NCBI GenBank assembly: GCA_018398585.1
Contig: JAGTTD010000005.1
Span: 14,807,355 to 14,871,354 of the forward strand
DNA: 64,000 nucleotides
Direction of reading: 5' to 3'
Source: Simmondsia chinensis
Lineage: Eukaryota > Streptophyta > Magnoliopsida > Caryophyllales > Simmondsiaceae
Notes under the pieces: model-generated
The model's database searches: none
The model's input: only the letters and a program-made list of their open reading frames with translations
Told to the model about the DNA's origin: nothing
Shown: positions 1 through 11,203 of the stretch, piece by piece
How the letters are laid out: every line of letters begins with the position of its first letter
How positions within the stretch are numbered: the stretch's first letter is position 1
Made by a program: the position numbers and the translations under genes

Positions 1-1239
1 CCTATATCACGTATGATAATGTAGGTTCAACTGACATTATTTTGCTCTTCCGACACAATGCATACTCACATTGAATTGTTCTTCTTTTGTGCAATTGCTT
101 GAAAAATGACAATTGGCTGAAGGTTGGGGTTGCTCTGATCACCCAAGAATGGAATCAATGATTAAATGCGGAGTGAATATTTCACCAACTTTCACTCGCT
201 TTGTTGCTAGGGTTGTAACTAAGGTTGGTAAACGTATTATGCTGTGTCATGTTCTTATTCGTGTACTATCAGAGGTTCAAGAAAAGGAACAGACAAGCTA
301 ATGGATGACTCACAAGTTAATCGTACAGTTATTTCGATAAAGTTCCGTTACATACCAATTCGCCAACTTACAAATATGATAACAACATACTTTGAATTAA
401 GTTTGACAAAATTTATCTTTGTAGAAAATAAATTATCAAGTTAACATGATCAACCATATTTCAAATTATTTAATGACGAACATAATACAAAATCAAATTT
501 ATCCAAATTATTATAAATTGTTTAAATGTCTCAATCCAAAACAAATCCTACTCTGAGCCTAGTTCAAACTTACTATCTTCGTGTCTTGTTCCCGTATCAT
601 ATTAGATTTTTCCAACTTGAGTTGTGAAACCAAGATAGAGAATTGTTGAAGTGTTGCTGAAAGCATATTCAAACACGAATATATTTGAATATAAACTGAT
701 TTTGATAACAATTAGATTTCCGGATCACATAGCTAGAGTAATTTTCTTACGAGATCCAACTTATATTTAACTTATCTCCATTCGTATTGAATCTATTATC
801 AAGTTTGTTACCGAGTAGAGGATGGCATGTTTTTTCTTTATCACTTCACAAGAAAAAGATGGACCCCCCTTGATTTTTAATTAGCATGATAATTAAAAGC
901 ACAGTAGGAGGGAAGATTGTTAGTTGGTCAGTACCAGCTACCCTTCTTGGGCTTTCGTAATTTAATGTATCCCAACGCCCTTTATGATGCTACACTCCTT
1001 TTTATTCATACATATTACATATACTTAATTTTAATATTCATTAAATTTTGTAAACTAGATAATATGCTTAGGAGTCACTGAATTAAAAAAAAATTACATC
1101 AAACTAATTAATCAGCTTTTTGTAAAACGAATAACATTAGCATGTTTATTTTGTAAATAAATTATAGTTTTTTGACAGATAAAGTGTTGCTCATTAAAGA
1201 CAGCCTCTCCACAGGGTAAAAGCCTATAAGGATAAGGCT
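1..1239. other. Gene-free AT-rich DNA
   Basis: I see no coding region here. Reading frames are short, lack recognisable motifs and are interrupted in every frame. A pyrimidine/purine-biased stretch and several A/T runs are present, but no terminal repeats or target duplications that would define a transposon. Confidence 0.6.
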
Positions 1240-1735
1240 GTATTAGGATATGTCTCAAACTCCTTGGATTTTTTAAGAGGGCCTTGAGCAAGCCGATCGA
1301 TCGGGTAAGAAGCCGATCGATCGGGAAAGTACGCAGAAGCATGACGTGTCCAGGAAGCGCCCCGAGCGATTGGGACCCCCCAATCGATCGGGACTCCAAA
1401 ACACGGAACCCTTGTTGTGCTAGTATAAATATAACGTGATGTTTACGTTTTAGGTATCCAATAAAGAGAGAGCGCGGTCATTAAGGGTTGAGAGGAAGTG
1501 ATTTTGTAATTCTTCCATAGATCTCGTTCAGAGAAAGTGTCTTTGTAATTCTTTTATTATTTTGATAAATAAAGAATCTCCATCTCTGCCCGTGGTTTTT
1601 CCCCTCTCGATTGAAGAGGGGTTTTCTACGAAAATCATTGTGTTTTCTATTTGTTCTCTTTTATTCTTGTTTTGCTTCTCGTATTTGTTATAGTATTTGA
1701 ATCGGATCCAATTCTGGGTTATTTATTCTGCACAG
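1240..1735 (+). repeat. Solo-LTR-like copia remnant
   Basis: The stretch holds a TATA-like site (GTATAAATATAA near 1422) and, near 1590-1640, a hairpin-like block with CGTGGTTTTTCCCCTC and GAGGGGTTTTC. The same arrangement recurs at about 19625-19665 and 26380-26420 in the R/U5 part of copia-type LTRs in this window. It ends in CTGCACA, compatible with an LTR end. Two copies of GCCGATCGATCGGG lie near 1290-1325. No primer site or internal domain follows, so a solo LTR is inferred. The left end and target duplication were not found. Confidence 0.45.
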
Positions 1736-2074
1736 GTTGCATACATTTTAATATTCCCAATCTATGTCTTGGCTAGAGACTCTTTGAGGCACTGAAATTT
1801 GACATTTAATTTATTCAAGAAAATTCTGATACTTTCCGTTCATTGTAGGAGAATTTAGGACAAACATGATATTTATTCTGAATGCAGGGAGTTAATAGTG
1901 ATACTCTAACAAGTCAAGTTTGTTGGATTGCTTGCACTGCATAACTTTACCGGAAATGCATGCATGACAATAGCGTTTCTTGAATATGAAATGAGTTGAT
2001 AATAAGACGTCCCTACAACATGTGGATAGCTAATTCGGGGCAAAATTTTTGCCAGTTAAATAGTATCATGCACA
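1736..2074. other. No feature seen
   Basis: About 340 bp of AT-rich DNA between the LTR-like remnant and the LINE remnant. No coding motif or repeat was recognised. Confidence 0.5.
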
Positions 2075-2460
2075 GAAGTTGAAGGTGGCGAGATGAAGAT
2101 GTTACGATGGATGTAAGACATACGAGAAAAGCCAAAATCAGAAATGATGTTATAAGAAGTAAATTAGGCAAGGTTCCAATCAAGGACAAGTTGAGAGAGC
2201 AATACAAGCAATGAATTGGGCGTGTTAGGAGGAGACTGACTACCGTCCCTATTAGGAAATGTGAATAAACTATACATTACACCCCAGAGGAAAGCTAGAA
2301 GCAAGCAAGAGAAAAGCTAGATGGAGATGATTAGATATAACCTTGTACACTTTAACTTTAATGAGGAGATGGCCTTAGATACAGCCAAGTGGTAATCAAA
2401 ATTACGTGTGGCCGACATAACTGTTAGGAATGAGTAGCACAATGATGCCAGTTCACAGAG
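2075..2460 (+). pseudogene. RTE-type LINE ORF2 C-terminus, decayed
   Basis: Forward translation with frameshifts gives EGGEMKMLRWM near 2080, pieces resembling the KIRN-x-IR...V-I-DK-RE segment (about 2120-2200), and EEMALDTAKW near 2365-2395. That series is typical of the end of plant RTE-clade LINE ORF2 proteins, downstream of the reverse transcriptase. Upstream endonuclease and polymerase domains are absent, as expected of a 5'-truncated LINE copy. Stops such as ATG-TAA near 2109 show it is dead. Identification rests on motif memory and not on an alignment. Confidence 0.6.
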
Positions 2461-2584
2461 CCCCTAGATTTCTATGATCGCTATCGCTGATGCTTTATTG
2501 TTGCTTACATGTCTAGCATTGCTTTATTTGACTTGACTTTGACATTGACATGATCTAACAAATATCGTTCCCTTTTTGCTTTTT

Positions 2585-2659
2585 AGCGTTGGGGCCTTCG
2601 AAAGCAGCCTCCCTTCAAGGTAGTATTCTATAAGGGTAAGGCTCCTCCCAAACCCCGCG

Positions 2660-2698
<39 letters not shown>

Positions 2699-2745
2699 GG
2701 TGTGTAGCACCCCAAACCCTGCCTTGGCAAGAGCATTTCAGGAAA
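2585..2745 (+). repeat. SINE-like tail with embedded poly-C
   Basis: The segment reads GCCTTCGAAAGCAGCCTCCC, then AAGGTAGT, GGGTAAGGCT and CCCAAACCCCGC. This matches the order of motifs in a widespread plant SINE 3' region (CAGCCTC, GGGGTAAGGCTG, CCCCAGACCCCGC). A 37-C run replaces the expected continuation. A weaker echo lies near 1196-1235 (ACAGCCTCTCCACAGGG and GGATAAGGCTG). No tRNA-like A and B boxes were found beside it, so the SINE call is tentative. Confidence 0.35.
2660..2696 (+). repeat. Poly-C run, 37 bases
   Basis: An uninterrupted run of 37 C flanked by GCG on the left and GGGG on the right. It is one of four long G/C homopolymers in the window. It may be genuine slippage within a C-rich repeat or a sequencing or assembly error. 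Confidence 0.9.
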
Positions 2746-3149
2746 TGAGTTTATTGCTATTTTTTGTTGTTATATTTAGTTTGTTTAACTTATTGGATTA
2801 AATGTGGATTTGAGTTGGTCAAATTGCGTATAACCTGTTAACTCATATAGTAATGTTAAGTTCTATCACTTATTTGAGTTGTATGCTACTGTTATTAAGT
2901 GTTTTAAAGAGGCGCTTGTTGGAGTCCTTGGTTGTATTTTAGGAAGTAGACTCTCAAACATACTTAACTAAGATTATTATGAAATGTTAGTGTAGTTATT
3001 TTGTTTGGTTTTGTGTATGTGTGTGCAGTAGTCATACATTGTTTTGATACAGGCTCTTTTAATGCAAGGTCAAATTCGAATCTTTACTTTATTGATTAAT
3101 AAATTTGATATAAGGTGTGTTTCAAATTGAATACGAGCGTAGTGGGAGG
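2746..3149. other. No feature seen
   Basis: About 400 bp of AT-rich DNA with no open frame of note and no repeat that I recognised. Confidence 0.5.
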
Positions 3150-4775
3150 CAGAGGCGGATGCACCGTTGAACGACTAGGGGCACTGTCCCCCAGTGACCT
3201 TTGACAAATACACATAGGAATTTTTGACATAACCCTACCAAAAACATAAAATGACTTTAATGCCCTCAATGATCATTTTCTTCCCATACTATTCAACCTC
3301 ATGCCCCTTATTTTAAAAAAAAAAAAAAGAAAACTTCATATTTATCATTTTTTTTCCCATCTCATCATATTAATTCGAAACATGTCTTTTTACATCTATC
3401 AATCAGGTCATTTATCTCATATTATTTTCTACACCCTTCTTTTATCCTCTCTCTCAAGTCTTTCTCCTCATTCCTCCTCTTCTTCTTCTCCTTTTTTTTT
3501 TTTTTTCCTTATAAAAGATCACATTAAGCTCTATATATTTTCAAATAGATATAACTTATATACTAATATGTACAATAATTAATTTAAAAATAACTCAACT
3601 ATATGTCAATGTATCAAAAAATAATCCAACTTTATTTTCTAACAAAAAATAACCCAACTCTAACTTTTCTATAAAAAAAAAAACCAAACTCAAAAATTAA
3701 TCTAAAAATAATCTAACTCTAAAAATTTAATTTAAAAAATACTAAATTGTGATGTTTCGACAGTATATTTTTCTTCTACATATTTGGGGTTTGTCTTGTT
3801 CTCTGTACGCAGTCTCATTCAGTAAACGAGCCGAGCGAGCACAGATATACGGTTCAGTTAGATAAATGATACCAATATCGAGCTAGACTCATTTAGTTAA
3901 CGAGCCGAGCTGAGCCGATCAAGCTGTGGTTCGGCTCAGCTCATTTGAAGCCCTAATTCTCTGGTTGTATTCCTCGATTATTTTGCTTATTTTTTGTCCG
4001 AGGATGTTGCCTTTTTGTGGGGTTGTACTAAATTATCAGAAAAACATATTTTTAGTTTGGTTAAGTGAGAAAAAAATCAACCCAAACTGGAAATACATAG
4101 AAGAAAAATATATTGTCGGAGCGTCACACCACATGCCATGCTTAGCCATTAATTCAGTATTTTTTAAATTAATTTTAAAGTTTGGTTATTTTTTGGTACA
4201 AAACTTAGAGTTGAGTTATGTTTTTAGTAGAAAAGTTAGAATTAGGTTTTTTTTTTGTTAGAAAATAGAGTTGGGTATTTTTTGATAGAAAAGTCAGAGT
4301 TGAGTTATTTTTTTCTTAAAAAATAGAGTTGAGTTATTTTTTGGTATATTGATATATAGTTGGGTTATTTTTGGATCAATTATTATAATATATATAATTA
4401 GAGAATTTAAAAAAAATATAAATTTCCAAAGCATTTTAATATTATTTTTATTAATTATATATTATATTATTCAATTGTATTTTGTTACTTGTATTAAATG
4501 AACAAGTAATTCTTTCTCTTGTTTTCCTATTATGAAAATAAAGAAAGTTCGATATAGATTTACTTTAAATAAAAACTACATATATAAATGAAAGATTTAA
4601 TATTAAACTTAGAACAATTATTTACCCTTTTGCATGCAAATCCATACTAATCACTTATAATTTTTGCGTCGTTGTTTAATTTTTCAAATTTAAAAATTTA
4701 TTATTATTAATGATTTATATATTGTTGTCTGCTCACCATTAGTGCCCCCAGTGACAATCGATTCTAGATTCGCCA
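3150..4775. mobile_element. Non-autonomous hAT-like element
   Basis: The left end reads CAGAGGCGGAT followed by GACTAGGGGCACT. The right end, read in reverse complement, is GTGGCGAATCTAG followed by TGGGGGCACTA. These imperfect terminal inverted repeats match the CAGNGGCGGATCTAG...GGGGGCACT ends of common plant hAT-type elements. The 1.6-kb interior has no transposase. I could not find a matching 8-bp target duplication, and the right end lacks the final TG and abuts the CACTA end directly. Both ends are therefore probably eroded. Confidence 0.5.
3574..4388. repeat. Foldback repeat inside the hAT-like element
   Basis: The left arm (about 3574-3797) and right arm (about 4079-4388) are reverse complements with mismatches. 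The left arm carries ATAACTCAACTATAT, AACCCAACTCTAAC and CGACAGTATATTTTTCTTC; the right arm carries the complements of each in mirrored order. The loop (3800-4078) contains repeated CGAGCCGAGC motifs. Each arm is itself made of loose tandem copies of an AATAACCCAACTCTA-like unit. A transcript would form a long hairpin. This looks like an older foldback MITE, either trapped in or part of the hAT-like element. Confidence 0.6.
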
Positions 4776-4784
4776 CAAGGAAAT

Positions 4785-5010
4785 GTGGCTATTCTCGGCG
4801 CTTATTTTTGCAATTCTCGTCACAAAAAGGCGTCGAGAATTTTATTATCGGCGCTTAAGAAAAGCGCCAAAAAAGCAAACACGGAGAATAAAAGCGCTGA
4901 GAATCTCGACGCTTTTATGCGCCGAGGGTCTCGACGATTTTATGCGCCGAGGGTCTCAACGATTTTATGCGCGGAAGGTCTCGACGCATTTATGCGCCGA
5001 GATTTTTCAA
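4785..5010. repeat. CACTA subterminal repeats, left
   Basis: About five near-tandem copies of a 26-28-bp unit (GCCGAGGGTCTCGACGATTT followed by TATGC) occupy 4900-5010. Inverted GGCGCTT/AAGCGCC pairs lie at 4797-4870. In En/Spm elements such arrays bind the TNPA protein. That role is inferred here. Confidence 0.75.
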
Positions 5011-5106
5011 CTTTTTTAAATACCCAGATTTCTCTTCTCAGCAGGAGCATTTTGCATTTTACAGACAGCCTCTTATGTGTTGCCAATTTATTTGTGCATA
5101 TTTTCC

Positions 5107-5165
<59 letters not shown>
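5107..5165. repeat. (TA)n microsatellite
   Basis: Nearly pure alternating A and T over about 59 bp with one interrupting G. Confidence 0.95.
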
Positions 5166-5169
<4 letters not shown>

Positions 5170-5412
5170 CTTAATAAAAAAAATATTATCTGCTATGATA
5201 AATTCATAAGACTCCAAATTCGGCAATCAAAATATCACAACATTATCAATGTATCTTGATAGTTCAATACAAAATTGAGATTTTTTCCCCTTCAAATATC
5301 AACATAATTGTAAGCCATAATAGAACCAATTTTCTAATCTAATATCAACCAAAATGAAAAAAGAAAAATACAATGCTAACTTAGTCAAGTACATTCTTCA
5401 CAAATATATTAA

Positions 5413-7716
5413 TCAACCGAGTGAGCTTGGTGTGCTTGGAGATGCAGAAAAATTTGAGGGTTCATGATCACTTGATCCCGATTCATCTCTAACCTGTGTA
5501 GACAACACAATAATAACATTACTTATGTACAAAACATCAATCTATCAGTTTACTATCACATAAATCAATAACAATGAGCACATTCATTGTGTATTCTCAA
5601 TTTGCAATTAAGAGGTGAAATGGCAATATGTTTTCAAACATCATCAATTTGATTATTTATAAAGGATTAGAAAGGCAATTATTTGCATTATAGTACAAAC
5701 AAATACAAATTAAATAGATTATCTTACCAGATCAGCAACCACAGTAAGAACTGCTCGACCTTCCGCTATCATTTCATTTGATGCTTGACCAGAACAAACA
5801 GCATCATAGATGGGTATGAGGCGGTTATTAAGTGTTCTCATCTGCTGCTTTACATTGGCCAATTCTATTTTCATATTTTGCACTTCAACATGATCACTGG
5901 TACAGTCGAGTCCCCTTTTCTTTAGTTCACCCCTTACTCCGTATATATCACTCCTCTTCACGCCAAATCCATAGCCTATTGCTCGATAGCCCGGATTTTC
6001 CTGTTTATACATTAGTTCGATAAATGCTTTCTCCTCGATTTCTGAACGAGGTCTGGAAGAAGTTGCAACTCGAGCCTCGACTATTTCTTTAGCAGTGTCC
6101 TACAAAGAAGAGAAAAAGGCATTAAATACATTTAAATTAAAAGAAATGTGAGATAATAATAAAACCCACCATAAATTCTTGGGAAACAGTGTTCTCTAAA
6201 AAGCCACCACTTTTTCTGGTATGTGTTTCCTTGTAAAACTCTATATTGGTGGGCTTCCTCCCTTTTCCAGTTTCCTACAATCAATATGTCAACATAGGCC
6301 TTAACTAATTTGATAGGTAGATAGTAATAATACACTAAACATATACTAAAATCCTTACAAAACTATCTCTTTTATTCGCATAACTTGTTGAACCAGTCGT
6401 GTGAAACTGATTCTGCTTGGCACGAGCTTCTTTACCACATTTACTCTTCTCCTGACATTGAAAATCAACATCAATCCAAGAAAAACTTTACATTCATAAT
6501 AAACTACTTGATGAGATGCCTTGTCAATCAAAAATTACTTAAAAAGAAATTGTTTTACCTTGCCTTGTGGAGAAAACCAATAATGTACCAAAGTTATCCA
6601 TTGGTCACGATTAACTCCTTGTAGCACTGTAGCAATAACTTCAGCTTTAGTTTTGTTCCCTTGGCAATATATTGCTTTCAAACTAGTCTTATATCCCCTC
6701 CACATTTTACCAAGATGCTGTAGTATTGATTTATCAATCAATACATCATTGGGCATTGAAAATTTCTCCTAAAACATAAAATCCAACAATAATATCACAA
6801 AAAGGCAAGGGAATAGTAAGAAGGCATAAAACAGTAGTTGTACTAGTAAGAGAGCCACCACATTTCAGTGCTATATCCCACTCTAGCAGGTACTTACTGT
6901 AACCTAAACAATACATTTTATACATTCAATTTAACTATAACCCAAAAACATTTTATATGTGACAAACCAAACATTCACCCACTACAGCAGGTACTTACTA
7001 CTTAGACCAAGTAAAATTCATTTTAGATAACACTTTGACACCATGTACCACGTAGGAAAAACACTTGAAGAGAGATCACATAATATGTGCTACTGCCAAT
7101 CAGCACAGAACAGATTCATGAAAAACATAAAAGAGAAAGAAAATAATAACAAGAGTAACCAACCAACATAAATAATATTACTCGAATAACCTCAATAGCT
7201 TCTACCTTGTATTGGTCATTCATCGTACGCCAATCTTTTACTCCGAGTGGACAAAAGCGTCCCGTTTTTGCAACCTCTCCAATAAACTTGACCAACAAAT
7301 CACCACCCTTTCTAATTGGTTGGCGTAGGTCATTGAACCACACAATAACTCTTATGCCTTCAGGAAGATGCCATAATTCCTTAACCGGTATCGTCCTTAG
7401 GGTACTCAAGTTACCTTCGCCATCTATTAACCATTAAGATATACCATTACTTTTCTAATCGATTGAAAAATTATTACCATAATTAATGCTATTCATATGT
7501 AAATTTAATGCTATAAAATTGAAAATGTTTACCGATAAGTTGAAGTTGCTCCCTCTCATCAAATGGCATGTTAGTAGACCAAACACCAACTTCCCTCACC
7601 GGTCCCTCTTCTTGAGATGTTGACGGTCTTGGCCGATTGTCATCACCTCCTTGATGTTCCGGTGTTGCTGTTGAAGACCGCACTGATTGGCTACTTCTAA
7701 AATTCAACCTCCTCAT
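5413..7716 (-). CDS. TNPA-like CACTA accessory protein (Transposase_24 type), seven exons
   Basis: I reconstruct seven minus-strand exons: 7716-7533, 7423-7182, 6768-6559, 6451-6359, 6274-6170, 6099-5728 and 5493-5413. Every intron starts GT and ends AG. The exon total is 1287 bases, giving 428 codons plus TGA with no internal stop. Exon 2 has the family segment around ELWHLPEGIRVIVWFND, IRKGGDLL and FCPLGVKDWR. Exon 3 has HLGKMWRGYK. Exon 5 has NIEFYKETHTRKSGGF, typical of plant Ptta/En/Spm Transposase_24 proteins. Exon 6 ends in a predicted helical stretch (VEVQNMKIELANVKQQMRTL). In the family this protein binds subterminal repeats and assists TNP2 in the nucleus. The start codon was chosen as the first ATG in exon 1; an upstream exon joining tnp2 cannot be excluded. 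Exon limits come from splice consensus only. Confidence 0.75.
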
Positions 7717-7965
7717 CGTAAATCCACGTTTTTCCAAAAACAAAAGAATACATGAATGTATAATAGACCTTATAAAAATAAAATGAGAAGCAAATATGTT
7801 CTATAAATAACAAATAATCAATAATGACAAACCAACATATTTATAACATAACTTTGACTCCGCCGTACAAAATCTTGTAAAAAAGAAAACTAACATACAT
7901 GGACAAAATGAAACAACCCGTAACATTATTTCACAACTCTAAAAAAACAAAGATCAAATCTCACC

Positions 7966-8865
7966 TAGATCATACAAGTCCCTAGGTTTAGTCTTAATGA
8001 CATGATACCATCCCTTTTGCATCTCATCTTGAATATAGAAAACTTGCTTTGCTTGAGATGAGATGACAAATGGATCATCTTTCAACAATCAACCCCTATG
8101 CATCAATTTAGAGAAGTTCACACAAGCACCATCATTTCTAAATGTTCTTAAGCCCCTATTTATATCTACCCAATCACAACGAAAAATGACAACTTTATAA
8201 CTCCCATAATAGTCTAGTTCATATATGTCTGTCAATTTGCCATAGTAAACTTGTTCATCAGCTATGACCATGACCCCAGAATTTTGTGTCCTTATATAGC
8301 GTTCACGATCTTCTGTGTGAAACTTGTATCCATTAAGGACGAATCCCTTCTTTCTTTTAGCATACTGATTTAGCCCCCCAGCTAAAGCTTTTCTCAATAG
8401 GCCTTCTTCGATAGTTGCATCGATTTTGTGTACCTTAATAGAATAAAAGGTAGTATCAAAAATAATGGTGAATATATAATATCAACTTCAACATAGAATA
8501 AAAGATACTAACCTGGTTTTGAAGCCACTCAGAAAACTCTTCAACAATGCACTGGTTTTCTAATGTTGCATTATATCTACCTCTATGGGGATATGCTCAT
8601 CGTTTTTCACTTAAAAATTCACTATAATAAGGAAATTATCAGTAGGTTGAACAAAAATAGTTAATATAGACAAAGTTGCTTCTATTAACACTTACTCACG
8701 AAGTTCCTTGATTTCATCTAGCTGAAGTAACACATAACGATGCGCTTGTTCCGTATTTCTCATATCAAGGCGAACAATTTTCTCTTTTCCAATTGCATGA
8801 CCCCAGAGTTTAACAAGTATTTACCCATACTTGGAATATTATCATCATTTCTTTTAGGTCTATTA
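7966..8865 (-). pseudogene. tnp2: tnp2 transposase, 3' part (DUF4216 region)
   Basis: This is the downstream half of the CACTA transposase, cut off by the LTR element at 8871. Exon text includes GKYLLNSGVMQLEKRK (8790-8835) and NATLENQCIVEEFSEWLQNQ up to a GT splice site near 8512. The next exon starts near 8433 and carries the DUF4216 motifs KGFVLNGYKFHTEDRERY, TQNSGVMV, YYGKLTDIYELDY and FRCDWVD, then DDPFVISSQAKQVFYIQD and KTKPRDLYDL, ending at a GT site near 7965. Stops at about 8087 (TGA for Arg) and 8600 (TGA where Trp is expected) show decay. DUF4216 is the usual C-terminal domain of plant TNP2 proteins. Confidence 0.85.
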
Positions 8866-8870
8866 AAAAT
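8866..8870. repeat. Target duplication AAAAT, left copy
   Basis: The five bases before the left LTR (AAAAT) recur immediately after the right LTR at 13468-13472. This proves that the LTR element inserted here as a unit. Confidence 0.9.
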
Positions 8871-10804
8871 TGTAATACCCGGCTTAATTAAATTAAATTC
8901 GGTATTACAATATGTGAAACTAAGGGTATTTAAATTAAATTAGGCTCGATAGTATAATATGTGAAATTTAGGACATTTAAATTAGGTTAAAACTCGCTAT
9001 TATGTCGATTAGGTTCCAAAATGAAAATAAATAAACAAGTAAAAAAAATAAAAAGGAAAAAGGAAAAAAAGGGAAAAGAAAACAAAAAGAAATAGAAAAG
9101 AAAAGGGAAAGAAAAGATAAATAAAAATTAAAAGTACAACATTTAAACCCCACCCCCACGTCTCTCTCTCCCTACCGGCTCTCTCTCTCTCCCCCCCCAT
9201 ACCGTCTGACCTCCCTTGGGTCTATAAATACCCCACACCCTCCACCCCTCAACCACACACCACCACCCATCTCTCTCTCTCTCCTCTTGGTTCTTTCTCT
9301 ATCACCCATGACCCTCTCTCTCCTCCCCTCACCGGTGCCGCCACCTTGCCGGCACAACTCCGACCGACCCTCCGGTGCCGCCACCTCGCCGGCACAGCTC
9401 TGACCGACCCCCCGGTGCCGCCAACTTGCCGGAACAGTACCGGCTACCCTGCCAGTAACGCTATTTCGTCAATTTCAAAGCTAATCAACTATAGGAACTA
9501 GGTTTTTGGGTTAAAAGCTAGCACCTGTAAGTATATTACTTTCCCTGCTTGTTTGTAAACTACGAAATTGCTTTAAATGACTTGATTTGTAAGTATATTA
9601 CTTCCCCTACTTGTTTATAAAGTATGAAAATTGCTTAAGATGACTTGATTTATAAGTATACTACTTCCCCTACTTGTTTATAAAGTATGAAAATTGCTTT
9701 AAATGACTTGATTTGTGAGACTTATATTTTCAATGATTTCTTGTTTTGATAAAATAGGATTGGGCATATGTGTTTATGTAATTATATGATTTATACTCTT
9801 ATGAGTTAAATTATATTGGTGTATACGTTGATTAAACATGTGAATTTCGAAGGGTTTTTACGAATATATGAATTTCAAAGGAGTTTTTATGAATATATGA
9901 ATTTCAAAGAAGTTTTTAAGAATATGTGAATTTCGAAGGAATTTTTACGAATATGTAAATTTCGAAAGAAATTATTGTAAACTTATGATTTGAATTTGAA
10001 AAGGTTTTATAGAGCTTACAGATAACTACGTTGACCTTCCGAGGTCTATCGACTATGGAATACGAAATACGAAAGTCGACTACGACCCAGTCGCGGGAAT
10101 AATACCGGCATGTAGTTTATGATGTCTGTTATTTCTTCGGAACTAACAGATGCTACGTTTTGATCCTAGCGGATCTGTCGACTTGGAACCGATAAACAGG
10201 TTCGAATACGAAATACGAACGTCGATTACGACCTGTCGCGGGAATAATACCGGCCGTAGATGCCTCTGTATATTTACCAAAAAGCTTTGTGAAATGAACT
10301 GAGTTATGAAATAAAATGATTTTTAAAGATTATGGATTTTACTGGATTTAATTGAAATGTTATCTGTTTTTAAGAATATGCCTGATCCGGGTAGGGAATG
10401 TGCTATACTTACTGAGCGCGTTGTTTGCTCACCCAATTCGTTATTTCTCTTTTTCCTAGATTAGTAGCTCATGGCAGTTATAGAGGGATGAGGAAAGCAA
10501 AGCGACTTGTTGTTCTGAACATCGTGTTGAGTTCGAAGGCTTAGATATTTAACTAAGTTCGTAGTAGATTAGGATGGACTAATTGAGGTATTGTAATTTT
10601 AAGCTTCCGCACTATTAGAATTAAGTCATTGGTATGATGTATTTGGATTTGATGTCATGAACTTTGGAAATTTATGGAAATTTTGAGGAAATTGTGATGG
10701 AAAGATTTTGGGCTTCGTATTATGATGGGGGATTTCATTGTAGTACGGGCATGTAGCGCCCGTTTAACTTAAGCCTATTCGGTATTAAAGTTGGGGGCGT
10801 TACA
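8871..10804 (+). repeat. 5' LTR of the LARD element (1934 bp)
   Basis: Begins TGTAATACCCGG and ends GGGCGTTACA. It contains a C/T-rich leader after a TATA box, three tandem copies of a roughly 64-bp unit (about 9525-9720), and five copies of a 31-bp GAATTTCGAAGGA/TTTTTACGAATAT unit (9840-9980). Compared with the right LTR it lacks about 380 bp in the C-rich zone (between 9195 and 9205). It has one extra copy of a CCGGTGCCGCCA-type unit. Confidence 0.9.
9223..9230 (+). promoter_or_regulatory. LTR TATA box
   Basis: TATAAATA followed by CCCCACACCCTCCACC. The identical context is conserved in the right LTR at about 11941, as expected of the LTR promoter. Confidence 0.65.
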
Positions 10805-10808
10805 GAAG

Positions 10809-10820
10809 TGGTATCAGAGC
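10809..10820 (+). promoter_or_regulatory. Primer binding site (initiator tRNA-Met)
   Basis: TGGTATCAGAGC lies four bases after the end of the 5' LTR and is complementary to the 3' end of plant initiator tRNA-Met. Confidence 0.9.
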
Positions 10821-11190
10821 CCTAGGTTATGAATTTTGGAGAAATTTAAGTGTGAAGATTTGGGCACTAGTTATGAATTTTGGAGAAAATTTAAGTGTTA
10901 AGTTGAAATCCTTAGGTTATGAACCTTGGAGAGATTTAAGTGTTAAAGTGAGAACCCGGTTATGGACTTTAGAGAAAGTTAAGTGCGGAAAGCTGAACAT
11001 TAGAGTATGAATTTTTTAAGATAAGAGCAGATGAAAGCCCTAGGTTTTTAAGGAATTTAAGATTTAAAGTAAGAGCCTTAGGTTGAAAGGCTTAGGTTGA
11101 GAGCCTTGGGAAACTTCACGGAAGAAATTAGAAGCAAATACCCAAAGTTATTCGAAGATGAAGTTAAGTTTCGAGGACGAAACTTTGTTT

Positions 11191-11203
11191 AAGGGGGTAA
11201 GGA
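11191..11203 (+). promoter_or_regulatory. Polypurine tract
   Basis: AAGGGGGTAAGGA immediately precedes the TG of the 3' LTR. This is the expected plus-strand priming site. Confidence 0.8.

Noticed and set aside
2524..2736. Minus-strand frame with polyglycine
   Set aside because: It is created by reading through the 37-C homopolymer inside a SINE-like repeat.
4785..5209. Overlapping plus-strand frames with Arg-rich repeats
   Set aside because: They are translations of the CACTA subterminal repeat array and the TA microsatellite.
9009..9200. Phe/Leu-rich minus-strand frames that look like membrane segments (also 11310-11555)
   Set aside because: They come from A/G-rich LTR sequence read in reverse, and they recur at the same place in both LTRs.
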